Shown here: positions 37,262-48,719 of the stretch, piece after piece
Position numbering within the stretch: position 1 is the stretch's first letter
Layout: each line of letters begins with the position of its first letter
Source of the DNA: Sipunculus nudus
Lineage: Eukaryota; Annelida; Sipuncula; Golfingiida; Sipunculidae
Length of the DNA stretch: 64,000 nucleotides
NCBI GenBank assembly: GCA_026874595.1
Contig: CM049307.1
Span: 35,506,862-35,570,861, forward strand
Reading direction: 5' to 3'
Translations under genes and position numbers: made by a program
The notes under the pieces: generated by a model
Databases searched by the model: none
Told to the model about the DNA's origin: nothing
Seen by the model: only the letters and a program-made list of their open reading frames with translations

Positions 37262-39985
37262 GTAATCTTGGACTACCTTATAAGTAGCTGTATAGTTCTT
37301 TTTGAAATATTGTACATGATTTTAATCTGTCTGCTAATCAGTTGAGTACGAAGGTACAAGTTTCAGTATCTTGTCCATCTTTTGTAACAATCATGGCTTT
37401 CATGGCCCGTCCAAGACAAACACACTGCTTCTAAGCTATGATTTTAACTTTCCACCTCCCAGGTATAAAGTATGTGTTCTACCTGTTAGACTACAGAAGC
37501 TGCCTAAATTTTTTTAGCTCAGCTGAATATACGTTATCTGAGCTATAGTCATTGTCCATTGTCCGTCATCTGTCCGTCCGTTAGATTAGCAATAAGTTAT
37601 TAGCATAAAAATAAAATCAGTACCTTCAATTTTGACCATGGCACGTTTTTTTTTTCCTGTGAGTACTGTTGATTAAATTTTCACAGCATGTAAACTTAAG
37701 TATTTAATTTGTTTAAATCTGAAATAGAAAATAAAAGCTCAAAAATTAGGCTAATAATTGAATTTTTTTGTTGAGGCTCTATTATAGTCACTTGCTTTGT
37801 CCAGATGCAGGCAGCCAGTCCTTGTCACTGGAAGTTAAGTTAGCTATGCCAGGGTTTCTGATTTGTTACAGGTCACTGGGGGAGATTCCCTGCTGTGACA
37901 GGTGTACAGTTATTCTCATATCAACTCCACCCTCCACCCCCCCCCCCCCCTCCTGCCAACCCTACCCACCAAGTGTTATGCAGTAATTGTTATTGTTTGC
38001 CCTATATTTCCTCAACTGTAATGCTGTTTCCACTCCAATATACAAAACTTTCCTTGAATGAGTAATTCATTGAGTAATCCAGAAGAAGCCATTTGGGTTA
38101 ATGTAGCCTTTTCAAAGAAATCAATTTCCTTTTAAATTATTTTAAATTATTAAAATTAAAGCCATCAGTATGCATAAATTTATAAAATATGAAGCAAATT
38201 ACAGATAAATAAAGGCACAATTAAAAATTGTGAAATCTGATCCAAGTATTATTTTTAGATATTTATTGTTTTGCAAATTTAAAAGATATATTTGTGTGGT
38301 AAAAAAATAAATATACATTCGTATGCATGATGTGGGGTTATCTGACAAGATTGAGATATATGATGATGCAATTTAGAATTATGAATTAACATTTATATTC
38401 AGATATATATGTTATATTGGGAATGTATAGAAATATATACTTGAAATTAAAAAAAATTGATGTGATGAAAAAAATGAGGATCTAATACAAACATTTGTTC
38501 ATTATTTTCATGCCTCAGCAGAATTGGAGATCAGGCTTTGTTTGCCCTGTATGTATATGCAGAAGTGTTGTTAATCCCCCCCCCCCCCCCCCACCATTGA
38601 TTCATTTGCACCTGTGCAAGTGTGTAAAATTTATTTCATTTAAAAAACAATTGGATTAGAAAAAATTAAGATCTAATTGAAACACATTCTTGCTTCAGGA
38701 GAATGGAACGTAAAGTGATCAGCTCTGTCTGTCCATCATCTCTCTGTTATCATTAAATATATATTAATTATGATATTTTTCCTATAAGCACTGTTGAAAT
38801 AACTTTCATATGCTGTATGTGTATGGATTTAAGCTATTAAAGTCTGAAATTCGAAAACAACTTATATACTCAATTGTGTAATATTTCAGATGTTAAACTT
38901 TAAAAAAATTGATATAATAAAAAAATTAAGAAACAATTGAAACATATATTATCAGCTTTGTTTGTCTACCAGTCTGTCTGTCCTTTTTTAAAATATAAGT
39001 AATTGTGAATGAACTTTTTTATTCTGTAAGCTTTGTTGAATTAAGTGGAAATCCGATGTATATACACTTTGATAATACAGAGATGTTGTAACTCCGGTCA
39101 TACCACCCCCACACCACCACCAAGTCCTTACACCTGTGGACTGGGAACATAAGTTATATTTCAACTGTATACATTTTATAAAATAAAAAAATACATATAT
39201 TTAATAATATAAAAAATATTAATAAAAAAATAGACCCAATCAAACAAATGTGTAAACTACTGTACTGTCATCAATTTATCAAAAGCCAACCAATGATTAT
39301 GGTAATAATATACATCTTATGTTCACAAACTGCTCACATGCTTAAATTTTAACATTAGAAAACACAAGGTCAGGTCACAAAATATTATTTGCAACAATTT
39401 CTTACTCATCAATACAAACCAATCATATCATCCGGCCATGGTCTATATTACCTCTTCTTATCAGACATTACCTCCATTTTCAGATTTTTACCTCAAGGTC
39501 AACTTCAGCTGAGCACTGTGACTGATGGATCCCTTGTTGTCTATACAGAGGTTCCAGATGGATTTTGAGAGTGACATGTATGTGACTTTTTATAAATCTG
39601 CCCTCTTACATCTTTATATGTATAAAAAAGCTGATGTAATGGTCTCTTTTAAACCTGTTTCTGACTCATCATTAACAATTTAAACAGTTTTAAATGCATT
39701 TCATGGAGAAAAATGACTAATGGACACATTTAATTTTTAAAAAGTCCCTTTATCAATCACTCCATATGACCACTCATGTGTTATGGTATATATATCTACA
39801 AGGAAGGTTATCAAACCAGTTTGCTTCAAAATCTTGACCACTGCATGATCAGCAGGATCATGATTTTCATAATGCCTGTGGACATTCCATGAAATTTGTT
39901 TATTGGTCGAGAAACTAAATTTTTCATAGTAAATCTGTTATTGTCCTTCAAGTTGACATTCTGTTATATTCCTGGTTTCTTTCAG
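37262..39985. other. Element interior: repeats, no exon recognised
   Basis: AT-rich. Contains poly(C) runs at about 37937-37950 and 38577-38592 and several diverged blocks with TGTCTGTC/TCTGTCC phrases (about 37555, 38730, 38975). A repeat end resembling 11548-11582 lies at 39506-39538. Confidence 0.45.
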
Positions 39986-40099
39986 GTGCCATTAGTGCTA
40001 TGATGCTTCATTTACTGCCAAAACTGATTCCAGCACAGAGGAAGAAATGCCAAGCCCACCATAGCAGAAACAAAGGCAGTATTTATTGATGTTCAGAAG
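39986..40099 (+). pseudogene. Decayed exon of the 13.3-kb element's gene (SAMMLHLLPKLI / AETKAVFIDVQK)
   Basis: The acceptor TTTCTTTCAG is followed in phase 1 by GAISAMMLHLLPKLIPAQRK. The frame then shifts, and the alternative frame continues KPTIAETKAVFIDVQK to a donor AAG/GTATAT. A hydrophobic LLP segment followed by F-I-D-V-Q-K is reminiscent, from memory, of the C-terminal part of the same repeat-associated proteins. One frameshift plus the upstream stops indicate an inactive copy. Confidence 0.4.
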
Positions 40100-41466
40100 G
40101 TATATACTGATTTAGGCTTTTAGATTTCTTACAATTCTAGAAATAAGAGCTATCATTCAATTGAGAATAATCGATATTGTGTTAAAGGGAATATTTATGT
40201 AGCACCATATTTAGCTCAGATGACTACCTGTATATACGTTATGTCAGATATAGCTATGGTCATTTGTCCATTATCGGTCTGGTTGTCCAGCTTGATCTCC
40301 ATTTACATGCCACGTTTCAAAACCACTGGACCAGTGAATCCAAAATTTGACATCCAGGTAGATGTCCTTATTTTCTAACAAACCTGAATATTGGTCACTG
40401 TGACTACATTTTTTATGAGAAATTAAGGAGAAACCTCCATTTTTCAGTAAAAGCCAATTGTTGCACTTTAGTGTCAAAAATTGGGTCAAAGTTGCACAAT
40501 TTGTAGCAGTTATTTACCCAAATAAAATGTATCTTGCGAAAACATCAGGAAAGATATCGACTTACTTTACATAATAGATGTTGAAGATAAGAGTAGTTTT
40601 CAAGCTTATAACAGATTTTTTTATAAAAAAAATTTTCAAACATATAACAGATTTTTTTAAAATTTTGTTCAAGCATATAACAGATTTATATATTTTTTTC
40701 TAGCATATAACAGATTTTTATAATCTTTTTAAGTTATTGTCATAAAGGTAAAATCAGACCTTTAAATTTTGTCCAACCTTGACCATTGCACATTTGCTTT
40801 CCTGTCAGCACTGTTGACATTTTGTATGTACAAAATGCAAAGATTAAAATTATTATAATATGAAAATTCGATAGCAATTTGTCAAAAACTGTAGGACATA
40901 GTGAACTTTATTCTGTGAGATACGGGCAGAAAACATAATTTTGAGCAGCCTGAAAGACCGACAGGGCATTAATTTAACCATTAGGCCATTCGTACTCAAT
41001 ATCTAGGGAGGTCTCCTTTGAATCCTGAAGTTTGCTCACTATGACTAATGTTCTGTGAACTCTAAGAAAGTACATGGTTTTAGCATTGAAAATGTTTGGA
41101 ACTTTCTAACTTTGAAATTTTGGAAATTGGGCAAATCTCCATCACCTGAAATCATGTTATGATGACCCATATTCTGTTGTATTTCTTCTTGTATTATTGT
41201 ACAATTGCAAGATATGCACAAAGTCTGAATTCTGTTACAGTACATATTTAATCAATAATGAGTACATTTATACTTATAGGCCTACCTCGTTCAGACTAAT
41301 TTAATATCCATTGATGATAGGTAGTCTATCGTCATCATGACAAACTGTTAACATGTAATTGCATGTTTTGTCACTGTTTAGGTCTTGCCCTCTTGTATTT
41401 CCTTGTGCATGAAGTATGCCTATACCACAAGCAGTTATAAGGGGTTGGATTAAAATTGCATGTAAT

Positions 41467-41532
<66 letters not shown>

Positions 41533-42430
41533 TAGAACAGTATTAACACCAACACATTGTATTTTCATCTATTATTATTAATGTTTAATTTGATGTATTT
41601 TCAGATCTAGAAATTCAGTTTCTAAATGTTTGATGTAGATCAACAGTGACTGAGTTCAGTGTTGCTGTGTTTCTCAGACACCATGATGCATGCAGGCATA
41701 TGGAATGAAGACAGTCATCAGGGAACAGTATTGACTGTAGACTCTTGTTTCATAATTTTATGAGTCAGGTATCCATGACACTGCACTTCCAGAGTACTTC
41801 AAACATTAATCATTTTTCCAGCTTCAGCAGAAAGGGAGATAAAGTGATTAACTCTTGTCTACCTGTCTATCTGTCCATATTTAAATTATCAGTAATTGTG
41901 AATTCAATTTCCTGAAATTCAATTTTTAGCATTGGACTCTAGAATATCTTACTTGTATATATATGTTTTTAAATGGAGGCTTGTGTCGCCAGTTGTGCAG
42001 TTACAAGTTGTGTACTGCATGCATGATTTAATTATATGTTACATTGTTATTTTACTGGACTTATTAAACAATTATTTTTATAAATATAATGCTCTTGTTT
42101 TGTGTCTACCATTTCAGACAAAAGGTTGATGTATGAATGCAAGCTGGTTATCAGAGCACTTGTACTGCCACACAAAGTGATATTTCCAGTTTCATTACAT
42201 TTCTACAATCAGAGGAACAGCAGTATCATGCAAGGTGCAAATTGTGTTTTATTTTGTTCATTTGACTGGCTGAGGAATATTCCTTGACATTACTTGGTAC
42301 AAAGGTATATTTAATTCTTTTTCACTATGATATTTGAGCACACTGCATCACAATTTTATGCAAAATTTTTTTTATGTTGTTTTCAGGCAATTGTGGCTGA
42401 ATTCAACTGCATTTTGTAACCATTTCATAT
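40100..42430. other. Element interior: AT-rich, (TA)n tract
   Basis: Includes three or four diverged copies of a CATATAACAGATTTTT phrase at 40605-40720, and (TA)n at about 41468-41526. A splice-like acceptor at 42116 precedes a short open stretch (KRLMYECKLVIRALVLPHKV) that could be another decayed exon, but nothing confirms it. Confidence 0.35.
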
Positions 42431-42743
42431 TTTGCATATTTTTCAGTTGGTTCCTTCTTAACCAATTTTCTTGGTTGATTTTAACCAATATGGTCATCTG
42501 AATCAAATTGGTTGATTCAGTATTGGTTGTTTTCAACCATTATTGTTGGTTGATTTCAACCAATCACATGGTTGATTTCAACCAGTCACATGGTTGATTT
42601 CAACCAATAAAATTGGTTGAAAAATCAACCAATAGGGATCGGTTGAAATCAACCGGTTAATTGGTTGGACACATATCAACCGAGAAAACCGGTTGATTTC
42701 AACCAATTTTTTGGTTGAATTTAACCGATCCATTTTTAGAGTG
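42430..42743. repeat. Palindrome-rich right subterminal region of the 13.3-kb element
   Basis: More than ten GGTTGA/TCAACC half-sites, mostly paired as TTGGTTGATTTCAACCAA (an interrupted palindrome). Three tandem CACATGGTTGATTTCAACCA-like units lie at about 42545-42610. The left end holds a sparser version (29465-29590). Such subterminal arrays usually serve as transposase-binding sites; that role is inference. Confidence 0.7.
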
Positions 42744-42826
42744 TAGGATACTAGATATTCGTCATATTGCCTCACATTAAGATAAAATAGTTATTGAGAA
42801 ATAGCTTCTAGTTATGAGAATGCTAC

Positions 42827-42915
42827 CTTAAATGGTCTACAGTAGACGTTGCTACATCAATCTGAGATCCATTCATCAAGCCGCTCGTCATCATGCTTGG
42901 TTGGAAAGTGGTCAT
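42827..42915 (-). CDS. Predicted first coding exon of the GPCR
   Basis: On the minus strand an ATG at 42915 opens MTTFQPSMMTSGLMNGSQID, continuing to a VDHL end and a donor TTAAG/GTAGCA. It ends with two bases of a codon, and the acceptor at 29226 supplies the third, so the two exons give an uninterrupted 1134-nt frame. The product is an extracellular N-terminus of about 59 residues, rich in S, T, G and Q, with one N-glycosylation sequon (NGS, residue 15) and no signal peptide, normal for class A receptors. The intron would be 13.6 kb, nearly all of it a transposon. Evidence is phase and composition only; RNA data could move this exon. Confidence 0.6.
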
Positions 42916-42916
42916 G

Positions 42917-43312
42917 TTGGAACAGCCAAATAGGAGTCGAGCTGCACCAAGTTAAAATATATAAATAAATTGGAACAGCTGAGCAGCTTTCGAGCAGCAC
43001 ACAGTATCTGTACATGAATGATTTGGAACAGCTGAGTTTTAGTCGAGCTGCACAAATAAATATTCACGATTCACTTCGAGTGGCCCAGGAGCTGAGCTGC
43101 AAAACGTAAGGATACATAAATTATATAGAACACCTAAATGTAGCACAAAGTGTAGAAACATAAATAAATCATAAGGTACCGGCGAATGGGAAGACGAGCT
43201 GCAATGAGTGTAAATATACGAGCGCCTGGAACAGCTGAGTAGGAGCCGAGCTGCAACTTATATAAATACATAATTTATTTTGGACAGCAGAATGGGAGCC
43301 AAACAGAGCTGC
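42917..43312. repeat. Degenerate repeats just upstream of the GPCR first exon
   Basis: The phrase TTGGAACAGCTGAGTAGGAG, followed by (C/T)CGAGCTGCA and an ATAAATA-type spacer, recurs at about 42917, 42970, 43023, 43183 (partial), 43228 and 43280. Each copy carries CAGCTG and/or GAGCTGC. The array starts two bases upstream of the predicted GPCR ATG, so it would be 5' UTR or promoter. From 43313 to 44090 no gene is seen. Confidence 0.55.
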
Positions 43313-44089
43313 TATATGACTAAGTTTCAACTAAGCTAAGGTACAGAGTCATGGTCCTTGTGGTACTCATTGCTATTTTACAAAAATTATCGGTGATTGT
43401 GATGTACGAATGGAATTCGCACTGCCATTCGAATCATGATTCGAGGCTGTAAACGGAGATACTAGTCCATTGCCAGACCTGACAGAGTCACCACAAAAAA
43501 TGAATAAATCAAATTGGTGCCAAATGGTCGTTAGGGTCATTATTTATGATTGTGTGATTGCCTTTACAGAATGGAAGCTTCGTCATTCTTTCCCAGAGAA
43601 GTCATTACATACCATATCCGCCATTGCCACAAAGCTGAAGGGCTTGTTAATATTATATCATTCTACAATGTCCAAAAGACAAAAGCCATATCTTTTTAAC
43701 TGTTTTTTTTAAAATTTGAATCAATGAAGCAAAATCAGTGTATTTCAGGTCAATTTAAGGTTATACCACGTTTACTAGGCAAAAACTAATCATTGGAGTG
43801 TAAGAATCAAGCTGGCGGAGCGCAGGTCTGCCTCACTATAATCCCTCTCGCAATACGCAAGAGCTCTAGACTGCTCGTTCATTTTCTAAATAGATTTACC
43901 AATGGTCGATCGACGATGAACAGACCAGATCGCCTTTGGAATGAATGAAAAGGCGAGATTCAGTGTTATGTCTACTTCAGCGACTAATCAATCCTCTTAA
44001 AATAGGCACTGATAATTAACATACGTAGCCTGAGGTAGTGGCTAAAATATGCCCATTGCCTCCATCACCCTGGCTAGCTGCTGATTTGG

Positions 44090-45800
44090 GTCTCACTTTG
44101 AAGAACAGTCCTGGTCACCGGGGAACTTGCGAGATACAAAATTGATACTGCTGCTTTGTGTTAAGCCCGGTTAGCAAACAAGGGACTGATGACACAGAGA
44201 GGAGGTGGGTACATATTCCTCTGATGTGGTCGAAGCAGTGACGTCGGGGCCGGTCTTTCTGTTTAGATAAATTCTTTGCACAAACTCGCCAGTCTGCCTA
44301 ATAATATGGATGACCGGCTCATGAAACTGCAGCTCCGACTACAGGACAGACGTCTTGCCATCCTGACCATCGTGAGGTGAAGGACAAGTTTTATCAGGAA
44401 CAAGATATACCCTCATATCATTGGATGTTATTGTTTTCAGTGCAAGAGTAGGGAGTCACTCTCAAGCTTTGAAAGGGGTTATTGACTTGCCGCTTTAGAG
44501 AGTGGGCAAGTGCAATACGAACGACCTACATCTTCTGCAAACGTGCACAACTCACGTCATACTCATCTACAACATTTTACCGCCTGGTAACTTGTAACAT
44601 GACAACATGGATGTATCTACGATCTAAGCAGTAGGACCATATTTTCCCCGTCAGGAGAAACGTGTGACGATGGCTACGTGAGATGCAGACTGCTGAATTG
44701 ACCACAGGCTGAAAGTGTCTAAAATGAAGATCCACGTCAGCGAAAGAGGCATAAAAAAAGGAACATGGTTGAAAAATTTAACATGATTGTAATGCTTGCT
44801 ACAGACACTGAAAATGTTCCACGTGACTTCTATCTATCAGCTGTTACTGGGAAAGTATAGGAAGAGCTTCCAAAACAAGGTCCATGTATCAGCGCTGAAG
44901 GTACTGGGACCTGTCAGCAACATGAAGCTTGATGGATTGATGGCAGCGATGAGAAGATAAAGGCCCATGTGATGAAAAGTTGAATAACCTACAGTCTGCC
45001 TCCACGTAAAAGCCTGTCTTCTAAAGCGCATGCGAACTGTACAACTGTACAAACTCATGAAGGAACAAATACAGATAAAACTTAGACCTGCACTGACTCT
45101 AGAATGACTCGCAATGACAAAATGCAGCCATGAATGCAGTTTATAGAGCTCAGTCCTTTTTGACATCCAACAATCTGAGCTGAGACGCCACCGAAATTTG
45201 AATTCTTTCTTTGAAATCATTCTCAACCCTTTGTAAAGTATAAATGATGAGGCAACGAACAGGAAGACCCAGTGTGATATTAACACTGTAATAGATGACC
45301 CACCAGAGAGTCCAAGTCATAAGAGGCATTAGTCAGGTGTCAAGGTGTTTCAGGATAAGATACATACCATCAGAGATCCACAAAGCAGGTGATCCTGTGA
45401 AAATCACTTCGATGTTCAATTCATTCTGGGGTTAGGGAACAATTCCTAAGGAATTCTGAGACTACCGAATTGCACAACTCTACAAGAGGAAGGGCAACCG
45501 TCAGAAGAATCTCACAGTTTCAGGAAAACGCTGGTACAAACCCTACTACGTATGAAAATCATGCCATAAAAACACAATATGGCTTCTGAAAGGGTTGTAA
45601 GAAAGGATAACTTTGCGTGGACCTCATGTTAGCTAGCAGGGGTTCTTGATGCTCATTTTCAATTTGTAGGTCTTAACAGCACTGAGAAGGCTTAGGTTAT
45701 GCATCAGCCAGCCCTATTCACTCCGAATGCAGAATTAACTAGCACATTGAAAAGACAAAGACTGCAGATGATTGGACCAGTTCACACGCAAAGTAATCAT
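44090..45800 (+). pseudogene. Decayed RTE-type LINE (endonuclease and reverse transcriptase remnants)
   Basis: Plus-strand frames, broken by many stops and shifts, show RTE-type LINE landmarks in order: VTGELARYKIDTAAL (44115), MDDRLMKLQLRLQDRRLAIL (about 44306), VKDKFYQEQ (44375), a DHRLKVSKMKIHV-like stretch with one lost base (about 44690), IPKEFXDYRIAQLYKRKGNR (about 45437) and a degraded G-F-R-K-G-like segment near 45590. The first parts belong to the APE endonuclease, the later ones to the start of reverse transcriptase. The copy is old and inactive. A 149-codon minus-strand ORF at 44837-45286 is antisense to it and is not a gene. Confidence 0.7.
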
Positions 45801-47948
45801 ATATGCAAAAAGGCGCGAGTTTAACTGATTTATCAATGGCTTGGAAAGCACGGGTAAAAAGCAAACCGTAAATCTGTGACCAGTTCGGTTGTACTGTCAT
45901 GTGTTCATGTTAAGTGTACATTCTTCATCAAACCTACGCACAGCGCCATATCTTGAGTGTGTACTGGTATTACTAAAGGACTCGCAACAGACATTTATAC
46001 ACAAGATGCAAATTAGATAAATGTGGCGATAATTAAACAGCAAAATAATACTCTGTCGTGCATGGATTCCACTTGATAAATTAAGAAAGATCTATGACTG
46101 AAGAGATATTTCACTTACGACCTAATATGAAGGAATAAAACTACATCCACTTGATTCGTAGTGATAACGTCACAATGGCATTTGTACGACATATGTTTGT
46201 TACGTCACACATACGTCCTTCCTAAACTGCATGGATAAACAGATATGGTCACTTGAACTGACGCATCATTTAAGCACCTCCGCCTAGACAGGTCAACACC
46301 GTCCAGGCGTCGCAAAGAAAATATATTTATTTCGTGCTTGTATAAATCATCATAAATCGCCTTCTTTAATAAAAGCTAATTTGTAGTGGCAAAAATATAT
46401 TTGAAAGAAATGTTGCGAAAACTGAGGTGAACAGGGGGTAGGAACAGGGTATAGTAAACATTTGAACACCACTACCAAAGGTAGGTTAATTTTAACCAAC
46501 AAGGGTGGGTATCACATGTATAAAATTTGGGCTGGATACGCAGCAAGGTTGTCTGGGACGACTACAGTCTATAAAAGCTGCTCGAGGAGCCTACAATTCT
46601 TCCAGGGTCACCATGACTATTTTATAAACTAGAGATATGTAGCAGTGGCGTCAATTTATCTTCAGGATGGGGGGGGGGGGGTGATTCGCCTGGGTAGGTA
46701 CCGGTAATCAAAGATTAGACAACGTTTATAAGCGCGTTTAATGTGGTAAAGTAGTGATGATGTGGTTTTTGATGGCGCACTCATCGTATTTGCACTCAGG
46801 TACACAAGAAATCACAAGGCAGTGGTTAAGCAACAATGAATATATTAACAGGAAATAACAGAATTCAAAACCACTGACCAGATAGGGTTACCTCCCTTTT
46901 AAATACCCTTTTACCCTGGAGGTTCATCCACATTCACAAGTCTCATACAATGCCTGGGACCCGCTTTCACCTGAGGCTCATCTTTATACACAAGCACGCT
47001 TAATACTGAAAAGGCTGGGAACAATACTAACTCGACTCGAAACACCAGGTGACCCGTACTGAATGCCCCTATTGTCTCCGCCTGCCCTGGCCGGCGCACC
47101 GACTCACCTCACAACAAATACAACAAAAGTTTACAGCTGATTCCCAAGAATTTGTCAGTAACTATGAAAAGTTTTAACTGTTATGATTTTGTCAGTATCT
47201 ATGCATAACTTTGGTATAATGCCAGGAATGGGTGCAGCGCTGTGGAATAACTAATCTACAGACATATTATCAACCAAAACTAAATCTGCTTTCTGTTCCA
47301 TTACACAACTTTGCATTTGGGCTGTACATAGGCCTTGTTCTCGGTAGGTTTCGTAAAGTATGTGGTTAAAAATAAAGAACTCCTAAATAATAATGTTTAC
47401 TTATTCATTTGTGTTTTCTGGAGGTATATTCTTAATGTGTTTGTTAAATTGTTCAAGTACGAAGGGTCGCTAGGTAACAACAACAAAAACTTTAATTTCG
47501 GACATTTGTTATTAAATAGTCTACGGCCATTATACTTAACATCAGAGTGCCTTTACATCCTGCATTGAGGACCTCACTGTAAGGCGCTATGATGATGCAA
47601 ATATTTTCTTCATTTTTGAAAATGCCTTAAGGCCTTCGAGTATGCTGTCTCTTGACGTAAACCAGGCCAATTGTTAGCGTTTTTACTATACTTTCTAACA
47701 ACACCTGCCACATGCCAGAAAAGAAATCCGTTTTAACTAAGTTTTTTGATAAATCCCTCTGCATAATTGTAAAAGTTCTGACCATGCACAAGAATACAAT
47801 TATGCATGTACTCACAAGAGCTAATGAACGATAGCCAAATTGAACGCAAAAACAAGAAATGATTAGTTACAATAGAGACGGTTTTTCAGTGTGGCATGTT
47901 AGTTTACATTTATGTTATCTTTTGTGTTAATTCATCACTCGTAGCCTA
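45801..47948. other. Intergenic, repeat fragments
   Basis: Contains the AGTGGCGTCAATTTATCTTC plus poly(G) repeat at 46634-46682, shared with 36608. No coding region or RNA gene is recognised. Confidence 0.5.
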
Positions 47949-48719
47949 ATGCAGAGGGTATCGGCTGTTTACCATGGTATCAATGCAACAATCGTATGGC
48001 TTGGCTTCGGAGATCAACCTCTGTGTAGAAACTGCAGACAACCAGGTCACTGGGCATCAAATTGTGAAAAACCTCAAGTCTGTGCAGTATGTAAATCTGA
48101 ATCACATACTGAAGAGGCAACAGAGTGTGAAGCCTTTGAGGATAACCACGACAGGGTCTCATCTGTCTATAATGCTAAAACCCCGCTATCTGTGTTTCAT
48201 TCGGAGGATTTCCCGGTCTTTGGGTTAGAGTTTGGGTCTGTTGAGCAGGCCTTTCAATACACAAGGGCGATTAGATCCGGGAGACTGGATATTTCAACAA
48301 AAATAAAAGAGGCCAAAAAACCTTCTGATATAAAGAGCTTGTCCGCTCAGGTTAAGTCCGATTCGGACTGGGAAGGCCAGAAAGACAGGGTTATGAAAGA
48401 AATCCTGACTGCCAAGTTAAACCAGAGTGAAGAATTTCGTGATGCACTACAAGAAAGTGAAACAAGAATTCTCATAAACCCAAAGGTGAACGACCTATAC
48501 TGGGGAACAGGAATGAATTATGAAGTGACCGCAATCACCAAACCAAACCGATGGCCAGGGAAAAATGTCAACGGATCAATCCTTATGGCGCTACGAGATG
48601 ATTTGCGTACAGAGGAGCCTGAGACTGTAAGTAAAAGAAAACAACCTCCACGGTCAAGTAGAGATAAATCGCCCAACATTCAAGCCTTCTTCCACAAAAA
48701 ACCACCCAGAAAAAGATGA
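47949..48719 (+). CDS. LINE ORF1 (partial): CCHC zinc knuckles + NADAR domain + PIP-like basic tail
   Basis: Of the 256-codon frame, codons 1-18 are host flank including the TSD; element sequence starts near codon 19. CRNCRQPGHWASNC (26-39) is a CX2CX4HX4C gag knuckle and 45-60 a looser CX2CX4HX6C one. Residues about 72-219 match the NADAR/YbiA fold: N74, FGSVEQAFQ (95-103), W141, RVMKEILTAKLNQ (147-159), DLYWGTG (182-188), GKNVNGSILMALRDDL (204-219). NADAR proteins such as E. coli YbiA act on ADP-ribose-linked substrates, and some remove ADP-ribose from guanine. The tail SPNIQAFFHKKPPRKR resembles a PCNA-interacting PIP motif (IxxFF then basic residues) overlapping a nuclear-localisation-like cluster. 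The ORF1 part has no stop or frameshift, unlike ORF2. Confidence 0.85.
   Translation: MQRVSAVYHGINATIVWLGFGDQPLCRNCRQPGHWASNCEKPQVCAVCKSESHTEEATECEAFEDNHDRVSSVYNAKTPLSVFHSEDFPVFGLEFGSVEQAFQYTRAIRSGRLDISTKIKEAKKPSDIKSLSAQVKSDSDWEGQKDRVMKEILTAKLNQSEEFRDALQESETRILINPKVNDLYWGTGMNYEVTAITKPNRWPGKNVNGSILMALRDDLRTEEPETVSKRKQPPRSSRDKSPNIQAFFHKKPPRKR

Larger units (their letters stand above)
29452..42743 (+). mobile_element. 13.3-kb TIR-bounded DNA element inside the GPCR intron
   Basis: The left end reads CACTCTAAAAACGGATTGGT and the reverse complement of the right end reads CACTCTAAAAATGGATCGGT, about 21 of 24 positions alike overall. Both ends are flanked by TA (29450-29451 and 42744-42745). Subterminal regions share palindromic GGTTGA...TCAACC motifs. 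A CpG-richer leader and an ATG with a splice donor follow the left end, and phase-compatible decayed exons are found at 36421, 37094 and 39986. The element is itself invaded by a MULE-like transposon and a tRNA-like SINE. A TA duplication suggests the IS630/Tc1-like or ISL2EU-like groups, but no transposase was recognised, so the superfamily is open. Two unrelated single termini of one family remain an alternative. Confidence 0.6.

Noticed and set aside
44837..45286. 149-codon minus-strand ORF as a gene
   Set aside because: It is antisense to the decayed RTE-type LINE, whose landmarks are readable on the plus strand around it.
47949..48002. N-terminal 18 codons of LINE ORF1 as part of the element protein
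   Set aside because: They lie outside the insert defined by the target-site duplication, so they are host flanking DNA.
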